From Geofilum rhodophaeum (GTDB taxonomy: Bacteria > Bacteroidota > Bacteroidia > Bacteroidales > Marinilabiliaceae), in NCBI RefSeq assembly GCF_002210225.1, contig NZ_MWUJ01000003.1:1-64000 (forward strand): 64,000 bases of DNA. Reading direction: 5' to 3'. Both the position numbers and the translations under genes were made by a program. Positions 47,271-57,752 of this stretch are shown piece after piece (positions within the stretch are counted from its first letter, which is position 1; every line of letters starts with the position of its first letter). The notes under the pieces are model-generated. The model was not told the origin of the DNA. It ran no database searches and was given only the letters and a program-made list of their open reading frames with translations.

Positions 47271-47296
47271 GCACGCCTGTCGAACGACAGGCGTGC
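47271..47296 (+). terminator. Hairpin terminator after the DUF4914 gene
   Basis: A 12-bp perfect stem GCACGCCTGTCG / CGACAGGCGTGC with a two-base loop, 14 bases past the stop. The T-tract behind it is short (TCCTTTC), so efficiency is uncertain. Confidence 0.7.
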
Positions 47297-47335
47297 TCCT
47301 TTCATTCCATTACCAATAAACACCAATTACACAAC

Positions 47336-47803
47336 ATGAGTAAAGTTGTTATCATTATGGGCTCCAAGGCCGACCTGGAATGGTCGACCAAGATAGCCAA
47401 GGCGGCTGAGTCGCTGGGCGTTCCTGCCCTCATGCGCATTGCATCTGCCCACAAAGTGCCCCTGAAGTGCCTCGACATCATTCGCGAGTTTGAAAAGGAG
47501 CAGGTGGTATTTGTAACTGTTGCCGGTCGAAGCAACGCGCTGAGCGGATTCAGCGATGCCCAGACCCACTGCCCGGTAATTGCTTGTCCCCCCTACGGCG
47601 ACAAATTTGCCGGAAACGATGTGTACTCCAGCTTGCGCATGCCTTCGGGCGTAGCGCCTATGGTGGTACTCGAACCCGATAACGCTGCTTTGGCAGCGGC
47701 CAAAATCATCGGCCTCAGCAACGAGGACGTGCGTAAAAAAGTGATGGCTCATCAAGAGGCTCAACGTCAAAAACTGGAGAACGACAACAAGGAGCTGCTC
47801 TAA
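47336..47803 (+). CDS. purE: Class II PurE, phosphoribosylaminoimidazole carboxylase
   Basis: 155 aa. The opening VIIMGSKADLEWSTKIAKAA and ASAHKVPLKCL fit PurE. The central loop is VTVAGRSNALSGF and then SSLRMPSGVAPM, which matches the vertebrate PAICS / class II type (AGRSN, SSLRxPSG) and not the class I GAGGAAHLPGM. Class II enzymes carboxylate AIR directly with CO2 and need no PurK. No purK is present in the window. The stop shares one base with the next gene's start (TAATG). Confidence 0.9.
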   Translation: MSKVVIIMGSKADLEWSTKIAKAAESLGVPALMRIASAHKVPLKCLDIIREFEKEQVVFVTVAGRSNALSGFSDAQTHCPVIACPPYGDKFAGNDVYSSLRMPSGVAPMVVLEPDNAALAAAKIIGLSNEDVRKKVMAHQEAQRQKLENDNKELL

Positions 47804-48825
47804 TGATCAAATCAGGAAAAGACATCATTTTTGCTTCAAAACTTATCAGGGAAGGTAAGTTGGTTGCCTTCCCTACCGAAACAGTTTACGGATTGGGAGC
47901 GAACGGACTGGATGCAAAAGCTGTAGCCAAAATATTTGAAGCAAAACAACGCCCCTCATTCGATCCCCTTATTTTACACATTTCCGATCTGGAGCAACTC
48001 GAGACGGTATTTAAAAAGCCAATATCGCCCCTGGTGCTGCAACTGGCCGAAAAATACTGGCCGGGGCCACTGACCATTGTGGCGCCCAAAACGGGGAAGG
48101 TTCCTGCTGTTGTAACGGCGGGACTAAAAACCGTGGCCGTTCGCATGCCGGCGCATAAGGTCGCGCGCAAACTTATTAAGCAGGCGGGGGTGCCTATTGC
48201 CGCCCCAAGTGCCAATCTGTTTGGGCGACTGAGTCCCACCCGTGCCGAGCACGTAAAGGCACAACTCAAGGGGGTGGACTATTTGCTCGACGGCGGCATT
48301 ACCGATATTGGTCTGGAATCCACCATTGTGACCATTCACCGCAACAGCATTGAAGTCTTGCGACCCGGCGCCATTACTGCCGATCAGCTGCAGGCCGACT
48401 TTCCCGATTGTAAGGTGGTGGACTCCAATACCGAGGACCATATTCAGGCACCGGGTCAGCTCAAGAGCCACTATTCGCCCCGCACGCCACTCTATTTGTA
48501 CGATGAGGTACCTGAAAAGCTGCCCGATTATGCGGCTTTGCTCTTGCTGGAACCCCATGAGCTGCCGGAGCATGCCCAATCAAAAATTGTACTCTTGTCG
48601 CCCACGGGCGACTTGGCCGAAGCGGCGGCGGGACTATTCCAAGCGCTGCACGACCTGGAAAACGACCCGGAGGTAGAACAGATTTACGCCGTAAAAGTCG
48701 TGGAGAAAGGACTGGGCATGGCCATTATGGATCGCTTAAAAAAAGCGGCCTACCGCTTCAGTCACTTTGTAGACCAAAACGGCATGACCGCCGACGAAGT
48801 TTCCCGTCAAAAGCAGGAACTCTAA
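47803..48825 (+). CDS. L-threonylcarbamoyladenylate synthase (Sua5/YwlC)
   Basis: 340 aa: an N-terminal YrdC domain (LVAFPTETVYGLGANGLDA, IFEAKQRPSFDPLILH, KYWPGPLTIVAPK, APSANLFGRLSPT) plus the C-terminal Sua5 domain after a linker (APGQLKSHYSPRTPLYLY). It makes threonyl-AMP carbamate for the t6A37 modification of ANN-decoding tRNAs. Full Sua5 length. Translationally coupled to purE by a one-base overlap. Confidence 0.95.
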   Translation: MIKSGKDIIFASKLIREGKLVAFPTETVYGLGANGLDAKAVAKIFEAKQRPSFDPLILHISDLEQLETVFKKPISPLVLQLAEKYWPGPLTIVAPKTGKVPAVVTAGLKTVAVRMPAHKVARKLIKQAGVPIAAPSANLFGRLSPTRAEHVKAQLKGVDYLLDGGITDIGLESTIVTIHRNSIEVLRPGAITADQLQADFPDCKVVDSNTEDHIQAPGQLKSHYSPRTPLYLYDEVPEKLPDYAALLLLEPHELPEHAQSKIVLLSPTGDLAEAAAGLFQALHDLENDPEVEQIYAVKVVEKGLGMAIMDRLKKAAYRFSHFVDQNGMTADEVSRQKQEL

Positions 48826-48840
48826 ACCTTAACCTGCACA

Positions 48841-48878
48841 TTATTCATAAATTATCTATTGCGACAACTTATGAATAA
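48841..48878. repeat. AT-rich inverted repeat between convergent genes
   Basis: TTATTCATAA (48841-48850) and TTATGAATAA (48869-48878) are exact inverted repeats separated by 18 bases. They lie in the 80-base gap between the Sua5 and Usp genes, which converge. A weak shared terminator or a protein-binding site are both possible. Confidence 0.45.
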
Positions 48879-48905
48879 AGCAAGCTAAAGTACTAGAACT
48901 GCTTA

Positions 48906-49772
48906 TCAGTTGCTGCTTTTTACAATCAATACCGGAATGCTCTTCTCGTGAGAGATGAGCCTTTCGGCTACTGAGCCGATCAGCAAATCATTGCTGTCGG
49001 CTTTTCCTTTATTACCAATCACCACCAAATCGGCACTGTTGAAAGTAGCCTGATCGTATAAGGCCCGTGAAACATGGGCATCCTCTTCCAGTACCACACA
49101 TTTGCAGTCTTCCTTCAACTTTAATTTTTCCTTGAACTTATCAAACTTTTTGCGGGTCGACTTTATAAAGTGCTGCTCGAGCTCCTTTTTATCCTTAAAC
49201 AAGGGATAATAATGCAGGTTAAGTTTAACGGCATGCACCGGCAGCAGTTCCGCCTGAAGTACCTCAGCCGCCTCCCGGGCGACTTTTAAAGTCTTGTTGG
49301 TGTAGGATGAAAAATCGATGGGCACCATAACCCGATGAATGTCGCCACGCGCCATTTCGGTGACAAAAAGGGTATTGGCATCGAGCAAACGAACCAGTTT
49401 GCTCGAAAAAATACCGGAACCGTGCAGAGCAGCCTTCTTACCCAGCACCACCAGGTCGAAGTCGGATTGCTCCAACCACCCCAGAAATTTCTGCATATCG
49501 CCCCCGGTATGCACATAAATCTTGCTGTTGACCCCTTCGACAAAAGTCTCCGTTACCTGTTCCTGAATTTCTTCAGCAATCATCTCATCTACGGGCTCAT
49601 CCAAATCGGGAAAAAGACTCAGAATTTCCTCCGGCATTTCCTCTACCTCCATAAAATGAACAAAGCTTACAGCTTCAAACTGGTAGTTTTCGTGTAAACG
49701 CCGAACATAATTAAGCAAAATCTGGTCCATATCGGACAAATCCAGCATAATGGCAACTTTCTTCAATATCAT
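48906..49772 (-). CDS. Universal stress protein coupled to the BCCT carrier
   Basis: 288 aa with two UspA folds. The first begins ILKKVAIMLDLSDMDQILLN and ends LVVLGKKAALHGSGIFSSK. The second, starting RVMVPIDFSSYTNKTLKVA, ends in the canonical ATP loop LVVIGNKGKADSNDLLIGSV (G-2-G-9-GS type). Its ATG overlaps the stop of the BCCT gene by 4 bases. TeaD of Halomonas, a Usp encoded beside an osmolyte transporter and controlling it, is a precedent, so regulation of the BCCT carrier by nucleotide binding is plausible but inferred. Confidence 0.9.
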   Translation of the reverse strand: MILKKVAIMLDLSDMDQILLNYVRRLHENYQFEAVSFVHFMEVEEMPEEILSLFPDLDEPVDEMIAEEIQEQVTETFVEGVNSKIYVHTGGDMQKFLGWLEQSDFDLVVLGKKAALHGSGIFSSKLVRLLDANTLFVTEMARGDIHRVMVPIDFSSYTNKTLKVAREAAEVLQAELLPVHAVKLNLHYYPLFKDKKELEQHFIKSTRKKFDKFKEKLKLKEDCKCVVLEEDAHVSRALYDQATFNSADLVVIGNKGKADSNDLLIGSVAERLISHEKSIPVLIVKSSN

Positions 49773-51376
49773 TTCCGTCCCTCCTTTTTGGTTAAACGTT
49801 TGGCAATCATTCCGGCAATTTTCTTTTCATAGGATTTCTTATCCTGGCTTTTCGACAGGTATTCGGCCCTTGTCAATTCGGACGACAAGCCCCGGTAGAG
49901 ACTGTACATCATCACCAGGAGCACAAAGAGAAAGGGCAATCCGGTTGAAACTGCAGCTGTTTGCAAAGCCGTTAATCCGCCGCCCAAGAGCAACACCGCC
50001 GCAACGGCTCCCTCAATGTTGGCCCAGAATATCCGTTGGCCCACCGGTGCATCCAGTTTACCGCCCGCAGTAATGCTGTCGATGACCAGGGAACCGGAGT
50101 CCGACGAGGTGACAAAAAAGCTGATCACCAACAATATGCCGATCACCGAAAGCAAAGAACTCCAGGGGAACTGCTCAAAAAAGACAAACAGGGCGGTGGA
50201 CTCATCGGCAATAATTCGGTCTCCAATACCGGGCGCGATCCCCTTAATGTCGAAAAACACAGCAGAACCACCAAAGGCGGTCAACCACAAAAACATAACC
50301 ACCGAAGGCACCAGCAAAACGCCAAAAACAAATTCGCGTATGGTGCGCCCCTTACTCACACGGGCAATAAACATCCCAACAAAAGGCGACCACGAAATCC
50401 ACCAGGCCCAGTAAAAGACGGTCCAACCGCCCTGCCAGCCCCGGTCGCGGTAAGCTTCGGTCCACGACGACACCATCAGAATCTCATTCAAATAATTGCC
50501 TACATTTTGAATAAAAGACTTAAAGATAAACAAGGTGGGCCCCAGGAGCAGAACCAGAATGAACAGCAGCGCAGCAATGCGCACATTCCATTCACTAAGA
50601 ATACGCACGCCCTTTTTGATGCCGGTAACCACCGAAACGGTAGCCACCAGGGTAATGGCAATGATCAGGCCCACCTGCATCCACACCGTATTGGGCGTAC
50701 CAAATACGTGATTGAGTCCCCCACTGACCTGCGTAACCCCCAAACCCAGCGAAGTGGCCAGACCAAAAAGGGTGGCGATTACTGCAAAAACATCGATGAT
50801 GTTCCCAATGGGACCATGCACTCGCTTGCCCAAAACCGGCAGAAAAACGGAGCGAATGGTCAGGGGCTGATTCCGGTTAAAAGCAAAAAAAGCCAAAGCC
50901 AGTCCCACCAGCGCATAAATGCCCCAGGCATGAAAGCCCCAGTGCAAAAAGGTCAGGTTCATGGCATTTTCAGCAGCCTCGAGGGTTCGCCCTTGGCCAA
51001 AGGGGGGATTGATGTAGTGGGTCACCGGCTCAGCTACGCCCCAGAACAGAATACCAATCCCCATGCCTGCACTAAACAGCATGGCAAACCAGGCCGGGGT
51101 GCTGAACTCTTTTTCGGCATCGTCGCCCCCCAGTCGAATCTTGCCAAAGCGTCCAAAGCCAACATAAAGACAAAAAACAATAAAGGCATTTACCGCCACA
51201 ATAAACAACCAGCCAAAATTATCTGTAATGCTGCTTTGTACCGTACTGAAGACTTTGGCCATGGGACTGCCCACAATCAAAGTCACTGCAATAAACAGTA
51301 CAATTAATACGGAAGCCGGCCAAAAAACCGGTCCATGAATGTCGAAGTACTTCTTCTTTCCCATAAACCCCAGCAT
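49769..51376 (-). CDS. BCCT-family osmolyte/betaine transporter
   Basis: 535 aa with 12 transmembrane helices. Diagnostic segments are AMLFSAGMGIGILFWGVAEP near residue 95, the HWGFHAWGIYALVGLALAFF segment, and GWTVFYWAWWISWSPFVGMF (Trp box of BCCT proteins). Members import glycine betaine, choline or carnitine with sodium or protons. The Gly-Met-Gly-Ile-Gly sequence suggests sodium coupling. It fits life in changing salinity. An ATG four codons later (MGKKKYFDIHG) is an equally good start. Confidence 0.94.
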   Translation of the reverse strand: MLGFMGKKKYFDIHGPVFWPASVLIVLFIAVTLIVGSPMAKVFSTVQSSITDNFGWLFIVAVNAFIVFCLYVGFGRFGKIRLGGDDAEKEFSTPAWFAMLFSAGMGIGILFWGVAEPVTHYINPPFGQGRTLEAAENAMNLTFLHWGFHAWGIYALVGLALAFFAFNRNQPLTIRSVFLPVLGKRVHGPIGNIIDVFAVIATLFGLATSLGLGVTQVSGGLNHVFGTPNTVWMQVGLIIAITLVATVSVVTGIKKGVRILSEWNVRIAALLFILVLLLGPTLFIFKSFIQNVGNYLNEILMVSSWTEAYRDRGWQGGWTVFYWAWWISWSPFVGMFIARVSKGRTIREFVFGVLLVPSVVMFLWLTAFGGSAVFFDIKGIAPGIGDRIIADESTALFVFFEQFPWSSLLSVIGILLVISFFVTSSDSGSLVIDSITAGGKLDAPVGQRIFWANIEGAVAAVLLLGGGLTALQTAAVSTGLPFLFVLLVMMYSLYRGLSSELTRAEYLSKSQDKKSYEKKIAGMIAKRLTKKEGRK

Positions 51377-51507
51377 TTAGTTTTGCATAAAAATCCGGTC
51401 TCAAAAAATATCCACATTAAAGTAAGGAGAAAATCGACGAAGACAAAACCCACAAGGATTTTTTAGAAATAAAAAGGAGGGCATTCTGCAATGGCGAAAA
51501 AAATCTT

Positions 51508-51515
51508 TAATTTTG
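51508..51515 (+). promoter_or_regulatory. Predicted -7 element of the fumarase gene
   Basis: TAATTTTG fits TAnnTTTG. It lies 45 bases ahead of the ATG at 51560 and downstream of the alternative ATG at 51491, arguing for the shorter protein. The -33 element is poor (TTCTG at 51484-51488, 19 bases upstream). AAGGAGGG at 51475-51482 precedes the other ATG. Confidence 0.45.
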
Positions 51516-51559
51516 TCGGACACTTTACTAAGCAACAAAAAAACCTAAAAACAAATATT

Positions 51560-53164
51560 ATGGCTGATTTTAAGTACCAAAAGCCCTTCCCCATTTTAAA
51601 GGACACCACCGAGTACCGTTTGCTGACTAAGGACTATGTTTCGACGATTGAAGCAGACGGTCGCAAATTTTTAAAAGTGGACCCCAAAGGCCTCGAATTG
51701 CTGGCCAAAGAAGCCATGTTTGATGTAAGCTTCTTCCTGCGTCCCGCGCACCTTCAGAAGCTCTCCGACATCCTTAAAGATGGGGAAGCCTCGGACAACG
51801 ACCGCTTTGTAGCCCACACCATGCTGATGAACCAGGTGGTTTCGGCCGAAGGCGAACTGCCCACTTGTCAGGATACCGGTACAGCCATTGTAATTGGCAA
51901 AAAGGGCGAGCAGGTACTCACCGGAGGCAGCGATGCCGAAGCTTTGTCGAAAGGCATCTTTGAGACCTATCGCGACAAAAACCTGCGCTACTCGCAGGTA
52001 GTTCCCTTCAGCATGTTTGAAGAGAAGAACACCGGCACCAACCTGCCCGCACAAATTGATATCTACTCCGAAGCCGGCAACAAATACGAATTTCTGTTTG
52101 TGACCAAGGGAGGCGGTTCGGGCAACAAGACTTTTTTGTATCAGCAAACCAAGGCCTTACTGACCGAAGAAGCGCTGACCAAATTTGTAAAAGAAAAAAT
52201 CAAAGACCTGGGTACTTCTGCCTGTCCCCCCTACCACCTGGCCCTGGTCATCGGCGGCACCTCTGCCGAGGCCACTCTGGCCACCGTGAAGAAAGCCTCA
52301 GCCGGCTACCTCGACCACCTGCCCACCGAGGGCAACGAAGGCGGCCAGGCCTTCCGCGACCTGGAATGGGAAGCTAAAGTGAAAAAGATTTGTGAAGAAA
52401 GCACCATTGGTGCTCAGTTTGGCGGCAAATATTTTGTACACGATGTGCGGGTAATTCGCCTGCCCCGCCATGCGGCCTCTTGTCCCGTTGGCCTCGGCGT
52501 GAGCTGCAGTGCCGACCGCAACATCAAAGCAAAAATTACTGAGGAGGGCATTTTTCTGGAGCAACTGGAAAAGAACCCTGCCCGCTTTGCCCCGGAAAGA
52601 GCTCCTGAACTGGCCCCTCCGGTCGACATCGACCTGGATCGGCCCATGGAGGAAGTCCTCAAGGAACTGTCGAAACATCCCATCAAAACCCGCCTAAATT
52701 TGAGCGGCACCTTGATTGTGGCGCGCGATATTGCCCACGCCCAAATCAAGAAAATTATTGATTCGGGTCAGCCCATCCCCGAATACATGAAAAAACACCC
52801 GGTATATTATGCCGGTCCCGCCAAAACCCCCCAAGGCATGGCCTCCGGAAGTTTTGGTCCCACCACAGCCGGCCGTATGGACCCCTATGTAGCGCAATTC
52901 CAGTCCCTGGGTGGTTCTATGATTATGCTGGCCAAGGGCAACCGCTCTAAGGCGGTAACCGAGGCCTGCCAAAAGAACGGCGGGTTCTACCTCGGCTCCA
53001 TTGGCGGTCCCGCCGCCATTTTGGCCAAGGACAGCATCAAGTCGGTTGAGGTGGTTGATTTTGAAGAACTGGGTATGGAAGCCGTGCGTAAAATACGGGT
53101 AGAAAACTTCCCCGCCTTCATCATTGTGGACGATAAGGGCAACGACTTCTTTGCCAATTTATAA
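51560..53164 (+). CDS. Class I fumarate hydratase (iron-sulfur)
   Basis: 534 aa. The N-terminal domain provides [17 protein letters not shown] with the first cluster Cys, then [11 protein letters not shown] and [18 protein letters not shown]. The C-terminal domain shows [35 protein letters not shown] and [12 protein letters not shown]. It interconverts fumarate and malate with an oxygen-labile [4Fe-4S] cluster. Start placed at 51560 ([12 protein letters not shown]); an in-frame ATG 23 codons earlier has an SD-like AAGGAGG in front of it. A strong terminator follows. Confidence 0.95.
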   Translation: MADFKYQKPFPILKDTTEYRLLTKDYVSTIEADGRKFLKVDPKGLELLAKEAMFDVSFFLRPAHLQKLSDILKDGEASDNDRFVAHTMLMNQVVSAEGELPTCQDTGTAIVIGKKGEQVLTGGSDAEALSKGIFETYRDKNLRYSQVVPFSMFEEKNTGTNLPAQIDIYSEAGNKYEFLFVTKGGGSGNKTFLYQQTKALLTEEALTKFVKEKIKDLGTSACPPYHLALVIGGTSAEATLATVKKASAGYLDHLPTEGNEGGQAFRDLEWEAKVKKICEESTIGAQFGGKYFVHDVRVIRLPRHAASCPVGLGVSCSADRNIKAKITEEGIFLEQLEKNPARFAPERAPELAPPVDIDLDRPMEEVLKELSKHPIKTRLNLSGTLIVARDIAHAQIKKIIDSGQPIPEYMKKHPVYYAGPAKTPQGMASGSFGPTTAGRMDPYVAQFQSLGGSMIMLAKGNRSKAVTEACQKNGGFYLGSIGGPAAILAKDSIKSVEVVDFEELGMEAVRKIRVENFPAFIIVDDKGNDFFANL

Positions 53165-53190
53165 TGTTTTGTTTGTTTATTCTCTCTCGT

Positions 53191-53224
53191 CAAGCGGCGG
53201 CCCGGGCCGCCGCTTGTTTTTTTT
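53191..53224 (+). terminator. Rho-independent terminator of the fumarase gene
   Basis: A perfect 26-base palindrome centred at 53203/53204 (arm CAAGCGGCGGCCC), with no loop, followed by eight T. It ends eight bases before the ATG of the next gene, so that gene needs its own promoter or read-through. Confidence 0.9.
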
Positions 53225-53231
53225 ACCCGCT

Positions 53232-53642
53232 ATGAAGCAAGCTTATCATTTCCGCCTGGAGTTTAAGGTGCGCGATTACGAATGCGACCTGCAGGGCATT
53301 GTCAACAACAGCGTTTATCAAAACTATTTGGAGCACGCGCGACATGAGTTTTTGCTGAGCGTGGGACTCGACTTTGCGGCCCTGTTTCAGCAGGGCATTG
53401 CCGCAGTAGTGGCACGGGCCGACCTTCGCTACAAAACGCCCTTGCGGAGTGGCGACCGCTTTGAAGTCTGCCTGCGGGTTGAGGTGCAGGGCCTCAAATA
53501 CATCTTTCACCAGGATATTTACCGACTCAGCGACGGAAAAATGTGTCTGACAGCCACCATTACCACCACCAGTCTGGTCAAGGGTCGCCTGGCCGTAGCG
53601 CCGGAAATCACGTCGGCCCTCGAAAACCTCCCCATTTTATAG
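53232..53642 (+). CDS. Hotdog-fold acyl-CoA thioesterase (4HBT)
   Basis: 136 aa. The conserved element VRDYECDLQGIVNNSVYQNYLEHARHEF carries the Asp of 4HBT/YbgC thioesterases, followed by VVARADLRYKTPLRSGD. It hydrolyses a small acyl- or aryl-CoA thioester; the acyl group is unknown. The start at 53232 is right behind the fumarase terminator; a longer frame back to 53124 crosses that terminator and is rejected. Its end overlaps the convergent DUF819 gene by 6 bases. Confidence 0.9.
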   Translation: MKQAYHFRLEFKVRDYECDLQGIVNNSVYQNYLEHARHEFLLSVGLDFAALFQQGIAAVVARADLRYKTPLRSGDRFEVCLRVEVQGLKYIFHQDIYRLSDGKMCLTATITTTSLVKGRLAVAPEITSALENLPIL

Positions 53643-54773
53643 GCTGCCCAGCAACCAGGACAGCAAAAAACCGAGGTAATTGCCCAGGGCATAGCCCACA
53701 ATTCCGATGGTTAGCCCGGGGACTACCAGACTGCGCTTGTTTAGGGCGGCAGCGACTACGGGAACGAAGGGGGGACTGCACAAGAGGGCGGCTGAGGTAA
53801 TGATGAGGGTGTTGGCATCGACCTTGAACCAGCGCGACAGGAGCAGCTGCAACAAGAGGGAGCCAAAAACGACCCAGGCCACATAGTACAACACATCCAA
53901 AGCGCCCGTCAGCAACTGACCGATGTCGGCCATGGACGCCACCACTACACTAAAAACCAGCACAAAATACATCCCCAGCTCAAAAGTCTTGGGTAAGCGT
54001 CGAACAGGTTCCAGAAAAGACAAGCCCAGGGCCAGTGAGGTAATCAGCAACATCAGAACGGCCATGCGGGCACCATCAGACACCAGCAGCGACGCTGCCC
54101 CGGAAACAGCCACCACCAACACGGCCAACAGCAGGGCTTTGGACAAGGGACGCAAGAGCTGTTTTTTCAACATGCCATAAAAGGGGTCGCCGCCGTTGAT
54201 TGGTCCTTCCTCCCCCTCAGGCTCTCCAACGGTGGACGTCGGCAAAATACGACCAAATACCCGTGGCCCTGCCGACAGCAGAAAGAACAAATAAAACACC
54301 CCAATCACCAGGTCGGCCGAGTGGGTCACCAGATATACGGTCTCATCGACCCCCAACATGACTTTAAGGGCCGCCAGGTTGGGTGTACCCCCAGTATAGA
54401 GTCCCACCAGCAAACCAGCCACCTTGTGGCCCTCGTCCAGTGAGGCGCCCAGCCAAAAGTAGCCCAGCACCACCATCAGCACCACACTAAACAGACCAAG
54501 CAGCAGACTGACCAGACTGACTCGGGCCAGTTTAAAGACTTCGTTCAGGCGGGTAGAAAACAGCATCAGGGGAATGGCCAGGGGAATGGTGGCTGCGGTC
54601 ATGATTTCCTGTACCTTGGCGCTGCCCTCGGGCAGCCAGCCGGAATTGCCCAACAAGACGCCAAGGACATAAGCCACGACTACTGCTCCCAACTTGTTCA
54701 CGTATTTGAAACGGTGACAAAGGTGCAGCACCAAAAATGGGGCAAGCAAATAAAACAAAACCAGCAGAACCAT
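53637..54773 (-). CDS. DUF819 family membrane protein
   Basis: 378 aa, about ten hydrophobic helices. LGAVVVAYVLGVLLGN, IPLAIPLMLFSTRLNEVFKL, GLYTGGTPNLAALKVMLG and TSAALLCSPPFVPVVAAAL are the typical DUF819 (YjcL-like) sequences. The fold resembles sodium-solute carriers, but no substrate is known. It starts 57 bases after lrgB on the same strand. Confidence 0.88.
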   Translation of the reverse strand: MVLLVLFYLLAPFLVLHLCHRFKYVNKLGAVVVAYVLGVLLGNSGWLPEGSAKVQEIMTAATIPLAIPLMLFSTRLNEVFKLARVSLVSLLLGLFSVVLMVVLGYFWLGASLDEGHKVAGLLVGLYTGGTPNLAALKVMLGVDETVYLVTHSADLVIGVFYLFFLLSAGPRVFGRILPTSTVGEPEGEEGPINGGDPFYGMLKKQLLRPLSKALLLAVLVVAVSGAASLLVSDGARMAVLMLLITSLALGLSFLEPVRRLPKTFELGMYFVLVFSVVVASMADIGQLLTGALDVLYYVAWVVFGSLLLQLLLSRWFKVDANTLIITSAALLCSPPFVPVVAAALNKRSLVVPGLTIGIVGYALGNYLGFLLSWLLGSL

Positions 54774-54830
54774 ATATCAAATAATTCCTTTTGTTCCTTT
54801 ATGCGATTTCAATTTCCAGGCTTCAAAAAA

Positions 54831-55520
54831 CTATAAAAACAAGCGCACCAGCGGCATCAATAAAGCCGTAGCCACACCCATCAAACCAATACTCAAACCA
54901 CTGATGGCGCCTTCTACAGCACCCATCTCTATGGCCCTTGACGTGCCGCCTCCATGGGCACTGCTGCCCATGGCCAGACCTCTGGCGATTTTACTCCGCA
55001 CCCCGGTCTTGTCGAGGACAAAGGGGCCCACCACGGCACCAAACACGCCCACCACCACAACAACAACAGCTGTCAGGGGCGGAATACCCCCAAAGCGCTC
55101 GGAGATGCCCAGTGCAATGGGTGTGGTGACGGACTTAGGTTGTAAGGAACTCACCACCTGCTCATCGGCCCCCAGCCAGCGGGCAATAAGGGTGACCGAC
55201 ACAATGCCAACCAGACTGCCTACGCTTACGGCGGTCAGCATAGAAACCAAATGGCGGCGTATGAGGCGCACCTGTTCGTACAGCACATAACCCAGGGCCA
55301 CAACAGAGGGGCCCAGCATAAAATCTATCAAAAAACTGCCCTGCCTGAAGGCCTCATAATCGACATCCAGCACATACAAAACCCCTATGATGACCAGCAT
55401 ACTGGTCAGTACCGGATGCAGTAAACCCAAACGGGTACGTCGGTACAAGGCCACCGAAGCCAGGTAAATCCCGATGACAAAAGCCAGGGTAAAGGGCTGG
55501 AGGGCAAAGAGCTCATTCAT
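54831..55520 (-). CDS. lrgB: LrgB-family membrane protein
   Basis: 229 aa with seven or more hydrophobic helices. Signatures are SSLQPKSVTTPIALGISERFGG and GSSAHGGGTSRAIEMGAVEGAISGLS. With LrgA it forms a pair associated in staphylococci with autolysis control and elsewhere with pyruvate or plastid glycolate transport. The start at 55520 overlaps lrgA's stop by 4 bases (ATGA); a longer open frame on this strand is only the shadow of lrgA. Confidence 0.93.
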   Translation of the reverse strand: MNELFALQPFTLAFVIGIYLASVALYRRTRLGLLHPVLTSMLVIIGVLYVLDVDYEAFRQGSFLIDFMLGPSVVALGYVLYEQVRLIRRHLVSMLTAVSVGSLVGIVSVTLIARWLGADEQVVSSLQPKSVTTPIALGISERFGGIPPLTAVVVVVVGVFGAVVGPFVLDKTGVRSKIARGLAMGSSAHGGGTSRAIEMGAVEGAISGLSIGLMGVATALLMPLVRLFL

Positions 55521-55855
55521 CGCTTCCATTTTTCCAGTATTTGTTGCACCCAGGCCGTTACGACCAGCACCAACACCGTACTCACGGCTGAAGCGACTAC
55601 GATGGCCACGGTAGCCCCGGCAAAATACCGGGTAGTAACCATCAAACCCACCCCTACCGGCACAAAGTACAAGGCCATGTGGGTGGTAATAAAGGAGGCT
55701 ATGGTGCGCATTTTTTCCGGCTTGACCCAGCCGGCCAACAAGGCCCCGAAAAGCAACAGCATACCCAGCACATTTCCGGGAATGAGTCCCCCAATCGCTT
55801 TGCTCAGGAGCAAACCGGCCGCATAAAACAGAAAAATGACGAATATGGCGTACAT
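55517..55855 (-). CDS. lrgA: LrgA/CidA-family membrane protein
   Basis: 112 aa, four hydrophobic helices. IGGLIPGNVLGMLLLFGALLAG and HMALYFVPVGVGLM are characteristic of LrgA/CidA holin-like proteins. It is the upstream partner of lrgB. No LytSR-like regulator is seen nearby. Confidence 0.92.
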   Translation of the reverse strand: MYAIFVIFLFYAAGLLLSKAIGGLIPGNVLGMLLLFGALLAGWVKPEKMRTIASFITTHMALYFVPVGVGLMVTTRYFAGATVAIVVASAVSTVLVLVVTAWVQQILEKWKR

Positions 55856-55947
55856 GGTGCTGCAAAAGAAAGAAAAATCAGGGAGATGCAGAAATCCTCT
55901 TCACATAACTTAACAAGCAAACTATGGCCCGGGACAAGATAATTGCC

Positions 55948-55971
55948 TATCTTTGCGGCCGCTGCCGCAAA
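55948..55971 (+). promoter_or_regulatory. Predicted -7 element and hairpin upstream of the ABC-F gene
   Basis: TATCTTTG (55948-55955) fits TAnnTTTG; no good -33 is visible. It runs into a 7-bp inverted repeat TTTGCGG / CCGCAAA (55952-55958 and 55965-55971), which would sit at or near the 5' end of the leader. Confidence 0.4.
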
Positions 55972-56009
55972 AGAGAAAACTTGTGGACACCAGCAACTTT
56001 CCTGATTAG

Positions 56010-57659
<1,650 letters not shown>

Positions 57660-57686
57660 AATACGGCTACTTGCCTAAGCAAACGC

Positions 57687-57726
57687 TAAAAAGGGGTGTC
57701 TCAACAATCAGAGACACCCCTTTTTT
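57687..57726. terminator. Bidirectional terminator between ABC-F and GH8 genes
   Basis: Stem AAAAAGGGGTGTCTC / GAGACACCCCTTTTT, eight-base loop. A-run and T-run on either side allow termination of both converging genes. Confidence 0.92.
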
Positions 57727-57752
57727 CAAGTGCAAAAATTTAATTGCTTCGC

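Noticed and set aside
55521-55865. Upstream extension of the lrgB frame
   Set aside because: It overlaps lrgA in another frame; the ATG at 55520 with a 4-base overlap gives the conserved LrgB length.
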